Below are positions 20,626-32,735 of a DNA stretch of 64,000 nucleotides, in pieces. Origin of the DNA: Caprella mutica (Eukaryota > Arthropoda > Malacostraca > Amphipoda > Caprellidae). Where the stretch lies: assembly GCA_947561585.1 (NCBI GenBank), contig CANNZV010000341.1, forward strand, positions 124,001 to 188,000. The letters are read 5' to 3'. How positions within the stretch are numbered: the stretch's first letter is position 1; each line of letters opens with the position of its first letter. Made by a program: the position numbers and the translations under genes. Under the pieces are notes generated by a model. That model was not told the origin of the DNA and did no database searches. It was given only the letters and a program-made list of their open reading frames with translations.

Positions 20626-21688
20626 ACCCGATTTTTTCAGCCTTTTCAAAAAGTCAGTGGAATTTTGTGCAGCAAATTCAAACTGGGTTCTCAGTTAAAT
20701 ACATGTAAATATAGGAAGAAATTAAGGATTGTTCGCACAGAAAATGTTAAAAATATCCCATATTCTACAGACTGGACCTAATGTAGCCACTGGCGTTCTT
20801 CTGCGTAGAATTTGATCGCTTTTGCAATTAGGACAGCCTGGACAGGTAAATTGCGTCAGTTTAACTTTAACTAAGAAACTTAAGAAGTTATTGGTACTGT
20901 TAAATTTAAAGGAACTTCAACTTTCTTGAGTCTTTTAGAAAGGGTCTAATTCCTGCAATCCTGCCTAACTGATTTATGTAATATTATAAATTATTAAAAT
21001 GTTTTTTATTAAAAGTGCAGTACATGTTCTGTTTTTAATTGTTTTAGCTACCTACCTATAATAATTTTATTAATTTTTAATTGTGACTGTACTGTTTTGT
21101 AGCTATGATTTTTAATAGGCCTATTTTGTTTTATTGATATTTCTGTTGCCAGTCTGCAGAACTTGCGAAGTGGCAAGTGTTATCCAAGAAATCATTTATT
21201 TTGAGTTTTCCATGTTTTAAAGTATGGACAAAGTCACCAGTATATTGGCGACTTTTGAGGGGTTAGATAAGTTGGGAAACCTGTAAATAACAAGTAAATC
21301 ACTCTGAAAAGTAAAATAGTCTCAAGAGATACTGTCAGATACACATGCATCAGGCATGAAGCATGTGCCATGAGGATGTTTCCAAGTGTAAAATCTTCAA
21401 TAGGAAGTCCAATTTCTCCTTGAAAGTGTCTTAAATGTGTCGACCTGGATCCATTTTCTCACTTAACTGGCGACTTTCCTGCCACACTTTAAAACATGGT
21501 GAGTTTTTTACTTTAGAGTTTAGGGATAAATTTGTGCTTTAGGTCTGCCTCTGATTTTCAACATTTTGACACTTTACATGGGTAAAAGAGCCATTTTAAG
21601 ATGTTTTTCAAGAAAATTGAATACCATTTGTTGTGGAAATGCTTCGTTTTCGAGATATAGCGTACTGCGTAATTAAGTTTCCGATAGG
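20626..21688. other. Non-coding repeat mosaic
   Basis: Contains a truncated hAT-like MITE end (about 20690-20779), a lone CCAGTCTGCAG end at about 21150, and an inverted pair of ACTTTAAAACATGG motifs (near 21215 and 21485; also at 6390) that may bound another small element. No gene was recognised. Confidence 0.45.
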
Positions 21689-22064
21689 CCAGTCTGAAAT
21701 AAATGTCTCCTCAGACCCAGGATTTTGTACAGAAATTGGGATTTGGGCGCAGCAAATAACATGAGAGCATAAGAATTAAATAGGATTTGGGCGCCATATT
21801 TAGAGGCTGGAAAATTGTTAGCCAATTTTTGAGCCAAAATTTCACTAAAGTTCTGAGCCAAGCCAATTTGGCTCATTTTTTTGAAGATTTCAAATCAAAA
21901 TTAACATGGGAACATAGGAATTAATTCAAAATTTAAAGCCAATTAAACATATGAGTTTTGACCTTTTGAAATCTAAGCCAATTAATTGGCTTAAACTGAC
22001 ATGCTCTTTAACATGGCTTGGGCGCAGGATTAATCCACAAATCCTGCTCTACTTTTCAGACTGG
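21689..22064. mobile_element. 376-bp hAT-like MITE with perfect 8-bp target duplication
   Basis: Inverted ends CCAGTCTGAAA; flanks CCGATAGG at 21681-21688 and 22065-22072 are identical. The interior is unrelated to the 144-bp and 260-bp members except for the first eight bases, and it contains repeated AGCCAATT motifs. No transposase. Confidence 0.88.
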
Positions 22065-22364
22065 CCGATAGGTTAGGTTAAGTTTGGGAGTCTGGAAACT
22101 TGGAAAGGTACATTTGCAGTTTATTTCAGATATAACCAGTCTGCAGAGTATTGGATATTTTTTAATATTTATCATTCATTATAGCTAATTAAATATTATA
22201 ATTTTGGTAATTATGATTTTCAATTGATGAATAAATTAATTGGAAGTAGTTATACCAATATATTATGCATTTATTAATCATTAGACTCAATGATTCATTA
22301 GATATATAGCTACTGTAATACATGTTAATGGTCAATATGTAAACAGACAACCAAATATATTTAA

Positions 22365-23595
22365 TAATTTACAGTTATGTATTATTACATAAGGGTTTTA
22401 AGAATTCAAAAATCATAAATTTATTCAAAATATCCCCCCTTGTTTTTAATAACAGCCTCAAATCTCCTCCGAACTCCTCCTACTGCGGCACGCAACTGTT
22501 CTTGTGAAATTTCCTTCCAAGATCTCTGGAGCGAACGCTTTAAATCATCCACACTGTGATGGAATTTACCACAGGCCTTTGATTCAAGAATGGACCATAC
22601 CGAAAAGTCCATAGGATTAACATCTGGGGAGCAGGGAGGCCACATTTCTTTGGACCAAGACCGTGGAAGATGGTCATGGCACCAGTTTTGAGTGACATTT
22701 GCAGTATGTGAAGTCGCGCAGTCTTGATGAAATGTCCATAAAGTGTCATTACCGAAGTGATCCTTAGCTGACTCCAACATTGGCGTCAAAATATTCTCTA
22801 TATAACATTTAGCATTGATTTTGGCGCCTTGCTCCACAAAAATTAAAAGAGATCTCCAAGTTTCTGAAACGGCGGCCCAGACCATTACTGAAGCAGGTTT
22901 CATGGTTCTGTGGACAGTTTTTTGGTTGTATGGGATGTCTTTTGCATTTTTACCAATTATTCTGTCATTCCTCCGGTTGTGAGCCATTTCCACTGTGAAA
23001 ATTTTTTCGTCAGACCAAACAATTTCACCAGGCGTGCCAGACTTCAATTCTCTCAGAAGTGCTTTGCTTCTCTCCAATCTCTTTTTCTTTACAGCTTTTA
23101 AAAGAGTCTGTCTCTTTTGTAGGGTGAAAGAGGACATCTTTAGGTCTTCTTTGACAACTCTTCTCATTGTTCTGGGACTCACATTAGCTGTTTTGGCTAA
23201 CAATCGTATTGACCTTTTCGTTTCCTCCTGATCTTCTCTCTGGCACATTTTATCAGTTGTTTGGTGCGTTGTGAGCGTGGTCTACCACTTCTTGGACGAT
23301 CAGTCAAGTCTCCTCTCTCATTAAAACGCTTCACCTACTTCCAAACAGTCGATCTCGCTATTGAGAGTCTTTGAAATGACAGAATCTGACTTCCCGGCAT
23401 GGTGTAGAGCAATAATGGCTTCTCTTTTGTCTGACATTTTTGAATTGACTAAATTTTTGTAAAAAATAACACTGCCACGTCATAATGTAGTGTCTCTACT
23501 ATAGTTCAAACCCTATCACCTACTTAGGAACTTAATTTTAAGAATTATATGAATGTTTGAAAAATTGCTTCCAAACTTATGCCCCACCCTGTAAC
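22365..23595 (-). mobile_element. Decayed Tc1/mariner (maT-type) transposon
   Basis: The right end reads ...CCCCACCCTGTA, typical of mariner termini. The left end near 22370 (TTACAGTTATG) is only weakly matched. It encloses the transposase pseudogene 22421-23437. About 1.2 kb, the usual size for the superfamily. Confidence 0.65.
22421..23437 (-). pseudogene. DD37D (maT-type) mariner transposase, inactivated
   Basis: The longest intact part (22421-23248, 275 residues) has the catalytic domain: first Asp in WSDEKIF, second in FHQDCATSH, third in SPDVNPMDFSVW. Thirty-seven residues separate the second Asp from the Asp of NPMD, which defines the DD37D spacing of maT elements. The N-terminal helix-turn-helix part begins at an ATG at 23437 but is broken by a frame change near 23355, an in-frame TAG at 23335-23337 and another frame change near 23235-23250. 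It is therefore not functional. A Pro/Arg-rich linker between the two helical regions is still recognisable. Confidence 0.85.
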
Positions 23596-24451
23596 TATGC
23601 ATGCTTATTATACTTTTTGTAAACACGGACCCAAATGACCGCGACCCAAATGGTCTGCGACATAAATAAATAACCACAACCCAAATGACACAGACCCTAA
23701 TTTTTTCAAGTCAAAAATCTTTAGGATTCTCACACTCAATAACTTTGTATTTCTGCTAGAACTGTTCTCATTCTGAAACCTTTGAGAATGCCTATATAAG
23801 GCTTAGAGATTATTATGAGGTTATTTAAACTCAATGTTGAAAGTTTAATCAGGTTTCAAGCATTCAAACCTGATAAAACCTTCAGTGTTGAGTTTAAATA
23901 ACCTCATTATAATATGGATTTCCTGTTAGGTTGGAATCTTTTCCATTAAAGGCTTAGAGAATTAATGTAAACATGAATTAATTCTACATTACTCTCCATA
24001 AATTATAAGAATTGTGCTGTAACACCTCATTAGAACAGAAATAAAACGTAATTTTACCCCCATTTTTATTAGTCCCTATGTCTAATTTTTGTCTGAAAAA
24101 CTTAAAAAATCAAAAATGTTGCATTGATAACTAAGTCATCGAATAGTGTCTTTTTAAATCAGCATCGTGGGCATATGTATTTTTACTGTATAAATTTTTT
24201 CTCTAAAAATTTATAATAATTTTAATTTTGGTAATTTTTAGGTTCTATAAGATTTCAATTCTTTCAGGAACCAACACTGCACAAAATTTATTTTAGTAAT
24301 TGGTTAGCATGTTTCTAATTGAAATTTTTTAAAAGTGTGAAATATAAATTTTAAAAAATGGAGTGAGCTTTTATGTTTTATAAAGAAAATATATGATTTC
24401 TTTGCAGTTATTTACTCTCTATTTCACCTAATTAGTTGTTTATTGTTCCAG
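23596..24451. other. Upstream region of mL46 gene with a long hairpin
   Basis: No exon was recognised, although the first exon of the ribosomal protein gene must lie somewhere upstream. Near 23625-23700 there are four loose repeats of ACCCAAATGA. At 23812-23912 there is an inverted repeat of about 43 bp per arm with a loop of about ten bases (see findings). Confidence 0.5.
23812..23912. repeat. Long stem-loop (about 43-bp arms)
   Basis: The arms begin TTATGAGGTTATTTAAACTC and its reverse complement; the stem is nearly perfect over about 43 bases with a small loop (CAAGCATTC). It could be a MITE remnant or a hairpin RNA precursor; no expression evidence is available. Confidence 0.7.
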
Positions 24452-26832
24452 GCCGCACTTTTCTGGTTGGCAGCAGGAGCTTCAGTGTAGAAAGTTGTGC
24501 CTCCAGTCCAAATGACGCCAATATCTTACGAGACACATCCAGCCCACCTTCTCTAGAAGGGAAAGGGATTGATGGCTGGCAAATCCTAGCCTCTGTGTGC
24601 ATCACTAGGCACCCTGTCATTTGCCCTCAGATGAATCCAATTCAACACTCTTATTCAGAGGTAACAATACTTTGCTTTTTCACTTGGTACATGAATTATA
24701 GTTAGGCATTATTTTTAAACATGGCAAAATCATTTTTCATTTGAATTCTCCACACATTGAGAGTGAAGCATTTAATTAAACAATTAAATGAATTATAAGT
24801 TATAGTAAATATAGCAGGTTATTATCAGTGAATGTACTCGGCTAATGCCAACTTTTTTATTTGATATCAAAAATTGAAGTGTCTTAACCTTAAGTATAAG
24901 GCTTTACTTGTTATAATTCTGATTCATTTTTTATCTAACCCTTGTTTAGCATCTGAGTAAGCTGGAGTTGGAACACAGTGTTCTGAGCGACTTTGAATTG
25001 AAGCTGATGGAGGACAGTGCTCGTAAAACACTCGGAGAGAAGGAGTTGGAGGAAATTGGTGGAGAGGATGTGAATCAGCAATCAGCTCTGGAACTTCTCG
25101 ATTTGTGGAAAAAAGAGAGGGAAGAGTTTGATAGATTGAAAGCCGTAAAATGTTAGTCATACACTGTTTGAAATCTATTTATAATTGAAGCTGTAGCTAC
25201 TTTTTCAATCCTAATCTATAGCTATTATTTTAGCTAGCTACTATTTATTATTGTATGCTGGATGGAAAACTATGAATGGCCATCTTCAGGCAATACATTA
25301 ACTATATCTTCATTATTGATCTTGTTGATTAGAAGTTTTTTTCCCTACTGATATATATATATATATAAAATGAAAAGAAACTGTATCTTTAATTTTCCGA
25401 TAAGATTTTTTTATATTACTTATTATTTTTCTCAGTTTTTACTGATTATTCATTTCAGATGATCCCTCTACATCATCGGTGGGAGTTTCACCAACACGGC
25501 AAGTGGTGTTGGTACAGAAGTATAAAATCGGGTCCCAAAGTATGTGGCTCTTACCGCAAGGACCTTGGAAACCTGGTGAAACACTTCGTCAGGTAACTAA
25601 GAGATGACAATAACCTTCTGAATGACTGATTGTACTTGTTGCTATACATGTGAATAGTTTTCAACTCTCCATTTTATTCTATGAACTGCCAAACTTCATC
25701 ATAATTATATTCCTTATCGCTTTATAGCCCGAATTAATATGAATATGAAAACCCCATATATCCCTGTATTACATGGGCAAAATAAGCATGTTTAACAATT
25801 GTTTAACTAATTTAAGCATAGCGCTACATTGGTTCTCATAAATGAAAGCGTACACATGGGTTTCCACGGTCGTTTAAGGAAAATGTTTTTAAAATAGCTA
25901 CATCATTTGAAAGGGGACCAATATGTCGGATTATGTTCTCTAGAGTCTAGAGCAGTGGTTCATAAAGTGGGGTGCCCGGCACCCCTTTAGGTCCTGGATT
26001 GTTTATAGGGGGTGCCTGGGAGAGCTGTTTTATATGGTACTAATGAGTTCAGTTCTTGCTGTTAATATCATGCAGAATAAACACGAAGTGTATTTGCCAT
26101 TTTCTCCCTTCATGGTAACCAAATATATTATAAATGTATCTTTTCAATCTACATCAATTCAATACAATGAGAAAAGCGAGGTTTTCCATCCTTTGTTAAA
26201 TGGTATTTTTAATTTTCAGACTAGTGAGCGCATAGTAGCAGAGTGTGTAGATTCTTCACTGGGTGTGCGCATTGTGGGAAATGCTCCCATTGGTTTTTAT
26301 AAATATAAGTACCCAAGAGAAGTGAGGAATAGTGGCTACATTGGAGCAAAGGTAAGCAAAATATAATATAATTGATTCGAATAAGTATCTTAATAAATAT
26401 CCTTCGTTAATGTTTTTTGTGTATGATTGCAGAATGATTCATAGCTGCATCATGAATTTTTAGAAGCTTCCTTTAGAAAATGATTTTTTTAACTTTCTAC
26501 TTAAAAATAGCCATATACAATTTAGTTTGCAAATCTCTCTTTTCTCCTACAATAAGCGAGTATACATTCCCTTCTTCTACCATTGGTCACTTAATGAACA
26601 AAATTTACTCTACTTATTTTATTCCTACAGTTCTTTACTAATATGTTTCAATGTTGCTTTGCAGGTATTCTTCTACCGAGGATGTGTAGGAATGAACATT
26701 CGCAAATCCCTTCCTTCACTCCTTTCTGCAGGCAACTCTGAACAACTTTGGCTCTCCCAAGACCAATTGAATGAAAAACTACAGAAAAGTTATAACAAAG
26801 CCGTCAGTCAGTTCATCATCAATGATGACTAG
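24452..26832 (+). CDS. mRpL46: Mitochondrial large-subunit ribosomal protein mL46 (5' exon missing)
   Basis: Five exons: 24452-24660, 24950-25151, 25459-25592, 26220-26351, 26665-26832 (stop TAG). All junctions are AG/GT and the phases join without a break. About 280 residues are visible. The first listed exon starts with two bases of a split codon, so an upstream exon with the start codon and mitochondrial targeting peptide is missing from this annotation. The product is a nuclear-encoded protein of the mitochondrial 39S subunit with a Nudix-like fold. Diagnostic stretches are GWQILASVCI, WLLPQGPWKPGETLR, GNAPIGFYKYKYP and GAKVFFYRG, matching the conserved LPQ-W-PGETLR and GNAP-G-Y-F-P pattern of the family. 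The second exon encodes the charged helical segment. A likely polyadenylation signal AATAAA is at 27523-27528. Confidence 0.93.
25954..26030. mobile_element. hAT-type terminal fragment in an mL46 intron
   Basis: CAGTGGTTCATAAAGTGGGG resembles the terminal sequence of many hAT elements (CAGTGGTTC...). No partner end or target duplication was found, so this is a fragment or a chance match. Confidence 0.3.
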
Positions 26833-27573
26833 ACAGCCAGGGCGGGGACTTGCTAGTTAGGGAGGAAATGTTTGTATTGTTCTGGTACCAGACAAGTATT
26901 GTATTGATTGGATGTTAACCAGCCAAATATTATATTGAATGAATGTTAACCTCACAATTTGACTATTTTTAGTTTCTACGGTTGTTAACTAGTCACGTGT
27001 ATTTTTATTCAAATGTGATGTTTTCGGAATGAAGTTAATTAAAATAATTCCAAGATTAAGTGTTTATAGGGATAAATTCTGGAGTGTTTTTATGATGAGC
27101 TGTGAGAATATTTCTTTCGATGGAACGTTCAATCAACAAACAAATATTTGAAATGTCTCGTGAGGAATGGAGTCAATTTGTGCAAACTGGTCAGTCACAG
27201 TTGGGAGATGGTCATTTCTGTACAATCTTTATTTGTGAGTCTCCTGGCGGCATTACAATTATTACTGAGCTCCTTAGTATGCCATAGTCGATATGTAAAT
27301 ATAACATTTTTGGCAATTATTGTGTTACTAACCCTGGGATACCTGAATTATGCAAACTTTACTAGGACTGTACATATACTTACAAGTAAAATTGTGGCTT
27401 TGCATATATATAGAAAGATTAAAAATTGTAAAGCAGAAAATTCATTTTATTTAGCTAGTGCAAACGCGATGCATGCTTTACAAGCCTAAGAGTACTTCTC
27501 TTCCATATTCAACTCCATTTTCAATAAATATACGGGTCAGTGTAGTTACTCTATTGCTATATCTAGTAATAAT

Positions 27574-28363
27574 TAGGGTTGTGACAATATTCTCTTTGAA
27601 ATATGATTTATATTCTCATATGCTCTAAATATATTCTTTTATGCTCTGAATTATGCTTTATATTCTTTTTATGCTCAATTATGTTTTTTATGCCTAATTA
27701 TACTTAATTCATTAAAAGTACTGCAATTAGATATATAAATATGATAAGGGATATTAGCAAGTTCCATAAATTACATTTTGATGCAAATCTCTTCGGTGCA
27801 ATGGAAATCTTTGAAGAGTTTGAATAAGTTTTTTTTTTAACTTGAATCATATGGCACATGGATTCAATCTGTATACTATATCGTCTGACCAAGTTCAGTC
27901 ACAGTAATATCGGGTTTATGAAACGGTTAAATTTAAACTGAGAGACGTTAAAAATTTGTTAGGATAAAATAGAAATGCATTTTCTAAAAATCATTTATGA
28001 AACTTTTCAATATCGAACCCTGAACAGGTTTTTCAGGTATTAACCTCAATTCGGCTTGTATGTTCCAATTATTTTGGCATGTATTGTTTGGTGACGGTCT
28101 TCTAAAATTCCTATATACTTTTTCTATTGTTTTTTTTCTTGTAAATATATATTCTTTAATTATATAGCATATCTCTGAACTGAGAAATATATTAGTTTCA
28201 TGATTTTTTTTTATATATTGTTGAAAAGAAAATGTTTTATTACTTTTTAATAAAAAGAATAAATTTTCAATAAAAAAAATATGTTTTTAATAAAAGAATA
28301 TGCTTTATTTAAAATATGCTAGAGATTATATTTTTATGCTAAAAGAATATTGTCACAACCCTA
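27574..28363. mobile_element. 790-bp hAT-like MITE with 8-bp target duplication
   Basis: Inverted ends TAGGGTTGTGACAATATTC. The flanks GTAATAAT at 27566-27573 and 28364-28371 are identical. The interior is AT-rich with repeated TATGCT motifs and no transposase. It lies about 45 bases after the probable polyadenylation signal of the mL46 gene. Confidence 0.88.
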
Positions 28364-28379
28364 GTAATAATTATGTAAC

Positions 28380-28760
28380 TGCTGAAATGAACTATGTAAG
28401 TTACTACATTTTTTGCTAAATATTTTAAAGTTTTTAATACTCGTGTACGAAACGCTAATCTGACGAGGAAGAAAGAGATTGTACACCCTTAGTTTTGAAT
28501 TCTATAAACAAACCATCCATTTTCGGTCTGAGGTATAAAACGTTTTTATAATAAATTTCTCTAATTTTATACCTTTACAGAAATATTGAATTAATTATAC
28601 CTAGTTAACATTCAAAACAAACTGTTTACTTTCTTTTTCTTCGGACTGATAATAAGAAGTCTGAAGTAAAACGGGTATTGCAGATTTTTTATTGTAAAAA
28701 TTTTTAAAAGCATGAAATTAAAAGTAGACTATCAAATTTCTTGGGGGGGGGGGGGATGGT
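28380..28760 (-). repeat. Diverged inverted relative of the TTAA MITE
   Basis: Reverse-complement similarity by eye to about 7500-7880, including the shared ATTGTACAC and GGTTTGTTTATA regions. It ends in a run of about 13 G at 28741-28755. Termini are not preserved. Confidence 0.55.
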
Positions 28761-29818
28761 AAGAAATAGTAGTTTCATCGATTAAATTATTAAAAAAATT
28801 AACCAAACCTAATTTCGATTAACTTTCACGGAGATGCATATTGCATACAGTCCATACTTTTTCTGCACCATCGTGTAAATCACACTAAGAAAATGAGTAG
28901 AAGTAATATTCATCAGGATGACATTTTATCAAATTTGTTCTATATGGGATTAATGGCTAAATAGGATTAGAGTTAAGTTCGCCGCATTCTCAATTTCATT
29001 TTAGTAATATAATTACTTAAAATTAAGGTCAATAGAAGTGTTAGACAACTGTATGTATTGATTGTAATTAAACAAAGAACATTTTGTTTCAATACTTGAT
29101 ACATTTAGTCTAATTCCATAGTTACTAATAAAAGTAATAATCTCCTCATGAATTTAATTTAGAGTATTTGAAACAATAAAATGACTACGAAAAAATAAAA
29201 TAAATATGTTGCAATAAAATTATTAAAATTTAATAAGGAGTCAAAATGATTCAAATTTAATAACTAAATTGCATTCAATTCTTCTAGTCGATGATATCGC
29301 TCCGTTCGTCATAGGCCAGAACAAGTTTTGTAGAATGTAGACGAACAACAGTTAATTTTTCTGTTAGTTTTTTTCATGCTTGATGCACTCTTACCAATTC
29401 CATTTATTAGCATGTACTTCGTACAGATGTCAGTTGCTCATTGAATAGTGAATACCAATTAACCTTCGACAATATTAGAAGAAACTGGGTGACACGGTAT
29501 ACTGAAGTGATCGTTCTTAGCCAACCAATTCCTATCAAAAATTGAATATATATCTATTTCGACTTGACGAAATTTCTCTCTTTAAAAACTTTATTTTCTT
29601 GGAAAACACTTCATCTGAACAATCATATTTTTCAGAAGTTTGTCTAATAATCTACAAATAACTTTTTAATTGTTCTACGACATAATTAATGGTGGGTCGT
29701 TATTACTTTAAACAATCGTTTTCAACTATTTTAGATTCAAATATATCAGTGAAGGGTAATGAATGTTAAATAATAAAGAGTATATGTATTTAATTTAACG
29801 AAAAACCTGAGGTAGGGA
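28761..29818. other. AT-rich intergenic region downstream of the cuticle gene
   Basis: No gene or clear repeat was recognised. The ATTAAA-type signal for the minus-strand cuticle-type gene probably lies near 29788-29793. Confidence 0.4.
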
Positions 29819-32324
29819 TTACCACGATGTGTAGCGACGGAAAGTAGACACGGGTCTGACATAGTTGCCAGAGTAATATGAAGGCACCCATGAGGCTGCC
29901 TTGTAGGTGGTGGGAGCAACTGCATATGAGTGTACATTTTGGGTGTGAACAACTGGTTTGACAGCGTGTACTCTTTGGGCATGGACTACTGGTTGAGCAG
30001 CGTAAACTCTTTGGGTGTGGGCAACTGGATGAGCAGCAACGGCAAACGATTTCTGCACAACAGGTTGGGCAGCATAGGTAAAGCTCTTCTGGATAGTTGG
30101 AGCAGAATAGGTGGTAACGGGGTTTGAGGCGAATGAGTGGACGATTGGCTGAGCAGCGGCAACTGGCACTCTGTATACAAAATCATCATCATCGTCGTCA
30201 TCATCGTATTTACGGACGAATGAAGAAGCAGCATATGTTGTTACTGGAGCAGCAGCAGCGTAAGTTGTGACTGGAGCAACAGCATGTGTTACTTTAGGAG
30301 CGGTGTAAGTGGCCACAGCTGGAGTCCAACGGAAGTCATCATCATCGTCATCGAAAGATTCGTAACTACCATCCCTGTAACCTTGTGCGCTGTACCAAAT
30401 CGATGAAGATGGTCCTGTTAAAGAAAAAAATATCATAACCATGAATTAGTGAATCCGCAATAATATAAATTGTAAACAAACTACGTATATCGCAAGGCCG
30501 GCAAGGGTTACTACCAGGCATAGTTTAATCAAGAAATCAATAAAAGTTGACTTACCTACAGCCCTGGAGGGTAAAGTGTCAGTTTCTTCAGACGAATCAT
30601 CGTCAAAATTACTGCCTCTGAAGTAAGAGTCTTCGAACTCATAACTGCCATCGTCGGCAAAGGCCGAGGCCACAAGAAGGGTCAAGAGCTGGAAAAAAAT
30701 GTTATTAATTAAATTTGTTAAATCACAGTTACCTTTCAAATACTTTTATAATATAATTTCTATTGAAATATGAAAATAGCTTACATTAACATAACATATC
30801 ATTATTTGTTAACCTACCTAGTATGATTCTATGAATTATGAATATAAAATTGATGAATAAATAAGAAACTAATTTGGTTATGATAATGTTAGCAGCAAGA
30901 TAAACCTTACTCATTTGACAATAATTTATTCAGAAACTATAAGAGACTAAAATTTCCACGAAGAATTCAAAATGATAACCAGTAAGGTGCAATGAGTTAC
31001 AAAGAGAGGCAGGAATTCGTCGGTTGCTTTGATGATCTTACACCTACAACTATTAAAGCTAATACCTAGATAATAGATAATGTAAGTATGAATTTTACTA
31101 AAATATTAATTATCGTAAACTATTATATTTAAACGAAGCTGTTTGGATTCCTATTGGCAATTTAGCCTCCCACTGGCAGACTATAAAAGTTTCGTAGTAC
31201 CAAAACATTTTTTTCATCTAGGTACCTGCCTTGTTAGCTTATTATGATTATTGATTAGGTAATAACATCGTGCCTATTTTCATATTATTTCTAAGTTGAT
31301 TATCAATAAGTTGTAATACCTAGGTGTTTAGTTAATTTTAGACGATATGAGGTAGCCTACTTCTAATTTCATTTGTACAAAAATAAAAAAATCATCTAGG
31401 ACTAATTTGATATTTCTATGATAAATAATGAGAACATTATGCTATTAACTATTAAATAAGTCAATGCAAGTAGGTATTCGCCTTTTGATTTTATTATATT
31501 TATATATTTCAATTATCTATTACAGTAATAATGACACCACAATTTTAATAATAAAACAACAAAAATGGAAGAATAGCTTCGATGATCTCAGTCCCTTAAT
31601 TTAAAATCATCCATAATATTTTGGCAAGTACCTAGTTCAGAAAATAATTTGTTGTAGGCAGTATGTTCATTATTTAATTAACTACCTACTAATAATAGCT
31701 ACAAAGCTCGATGAAAACTTTTCGAAACATTCGTTATTTGGAAAATAATTAACCGAAAGCAAAACTCCTAATTCAGAAATAGTAGGATAACAAAATTGGT
31801 AGATAGAAAAAAAATTTTAATGCTGTCTGTCCGTCCGTCCGTCACAGCAGGTGGCATGGATATGATATTATTCTGATATCAGTTCAATAAATGATATCAA
31901 TGCTAACTTTTATTTTATTCTGTTACAAATATTAGAGTTAAAGCGGAGACAGGGACAATAAATATTACATAAATTTAAGTTTAAACCAACTAATGTAATT
32001 TGCATTTGAAAATATTTTTCATTAAAAGTATATAAAAATTCTGATTACCTTCAGAACCACCTCTATTTTACTATTCGCGGATGTAGCTATATATTTTACT
32101 AAACTGACGAAGATTAGAGTTCGATACCTAGCAACACACAGAAAAAAACAGGGCGTGTCATGGCCCTGGTGTAATTTAAAATTTTCGTTTCTAGTTCTTT
32201 TTTAATTTACACCTGAATCCACCTTTCTTTTCCTATCAAAACTTTTTCTAATCAATTTCACATGCACTTTCTTGCAAATACGCATTACCAATATATTTTT
32301 ACACAAACTCACCAAAAACTTCAT
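29819..32324 (-). CDS. Secreted cuticle-type structural protein with Ala/Val/Tyr repeats and Asp runs
   Basis: Three coding exons: 32324-32313 (four codons, MKFL), 30688-30556 and 30414-29819 (stop TAA), giving 246 residues with matching phases and GT-AG introns. The first 15 residues, MKFLLLTLLVASAFA, form a clear signal peptide split by the intron after codon four, a structure common in insect cuticular protein genes. The mature chain has acidic runs (DDDSSEE, six Asp near residue 70, eight Asp near 115), then low-complexity repeats such as APVTTYAA and AAQPVVQ, and a basic aromatic tail ending FRRYTSW. No chitin-binding R&R consensus was seen, so it is best called a low-complexity cuticular or extracellular matrix protein. 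Expression in epidermis is family inference. Confidence 0.85.
30689..32312 (-). other. First intron of the cuticle-type gene
   Basis: A 1.6-kb AT-rich intron after codon four. A GTCTGTCCGTCCGTCCGTCA tract at about 31825-31845 is a simple repeat often found near insect transposon remnants. No nested gene was recognised. Confidence 0.6.
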
Positions 32325-32384
32325 GGTGAACTGTTAAGGAAGACTACTACTCTTGGACTGCAAAGTTCTCCACCTTGGCCTCGC

Positions 32385-32391
32385 TTTTATA
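32385..32391 (-). promoter_or_regulatory. TATA box of the cuticle-type gene
   Basis: TATAAAA on the minus strand, 61 bases upstream of the ATG at 32324. Transcription would start around 32355-32360, leaving a short leader of 30-35 bases, typical of insect cuticle genes. The GC-richer stretch further upstream (to about 32450) may hold promoter elements; none was identified. Confidence 0.7.
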
Positions 32392-32549
32392 GGTGAAGAT
32401 GAGCAGGGGCAACCGCATCGATAAACCGGGCCCACAAGGCCGTTCTTAGTCGCCCTGCATTAGATGATGCGCCTAGAGATGGTACTAATTATAGGAGAGG
32501 CTATAGGGTACTAGCACATAAAGAAATGGAGAATATTGCTCATATAGGC

Positions 32550-32735
32550 TAAGGTACGAATTATTGGTCTGTTTCACATCTTCGGTCTTATAAGATATTA
32601 TTGTTTAATTTTATTGGTATCCATGATATCTGCGGGTATCATGCATACCAATTAAAATATATCGTTTTTTTCCTATAGGACCGAAAATGAGGAACCGACC
32701 GATATTTCATAACTTACCCTACATAATTTCGATGT
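32550..32735. mobile_element. Short palindromic MITE (GTAAG..ACGAATTATTGG family), copy 1
   Basis: A hairpin whose arms read AAGGTACGAATTATTGGTC outward on the left and the corresponding inverse on the right (ending near CATAACTTACCCTAC). The centre pairs TTGGTATCCATGATATC with a matching inverse. Related copies are at 42911-43098 and 44133-44280. Confidence 0.65.

Noticed and set aside
21220..21500. Candidate first exon of mL46 (ATGGACAAAGTC near 21222)
   Set aside because: The frame does not give the one-base phase needed for the exon at 24452, and the sequence is bounded by an inverted ACTTTAAAACATGG pair that looks like repeat sequence.
26034..26366. A 110-residue frame beginning in the intron as a separate gene
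   Set aside because: It is the fourth annotated mL46 exon read through its upstream intron; the AG acceptor at 26218-26219 and the conserved GNAP motif fix the exon.
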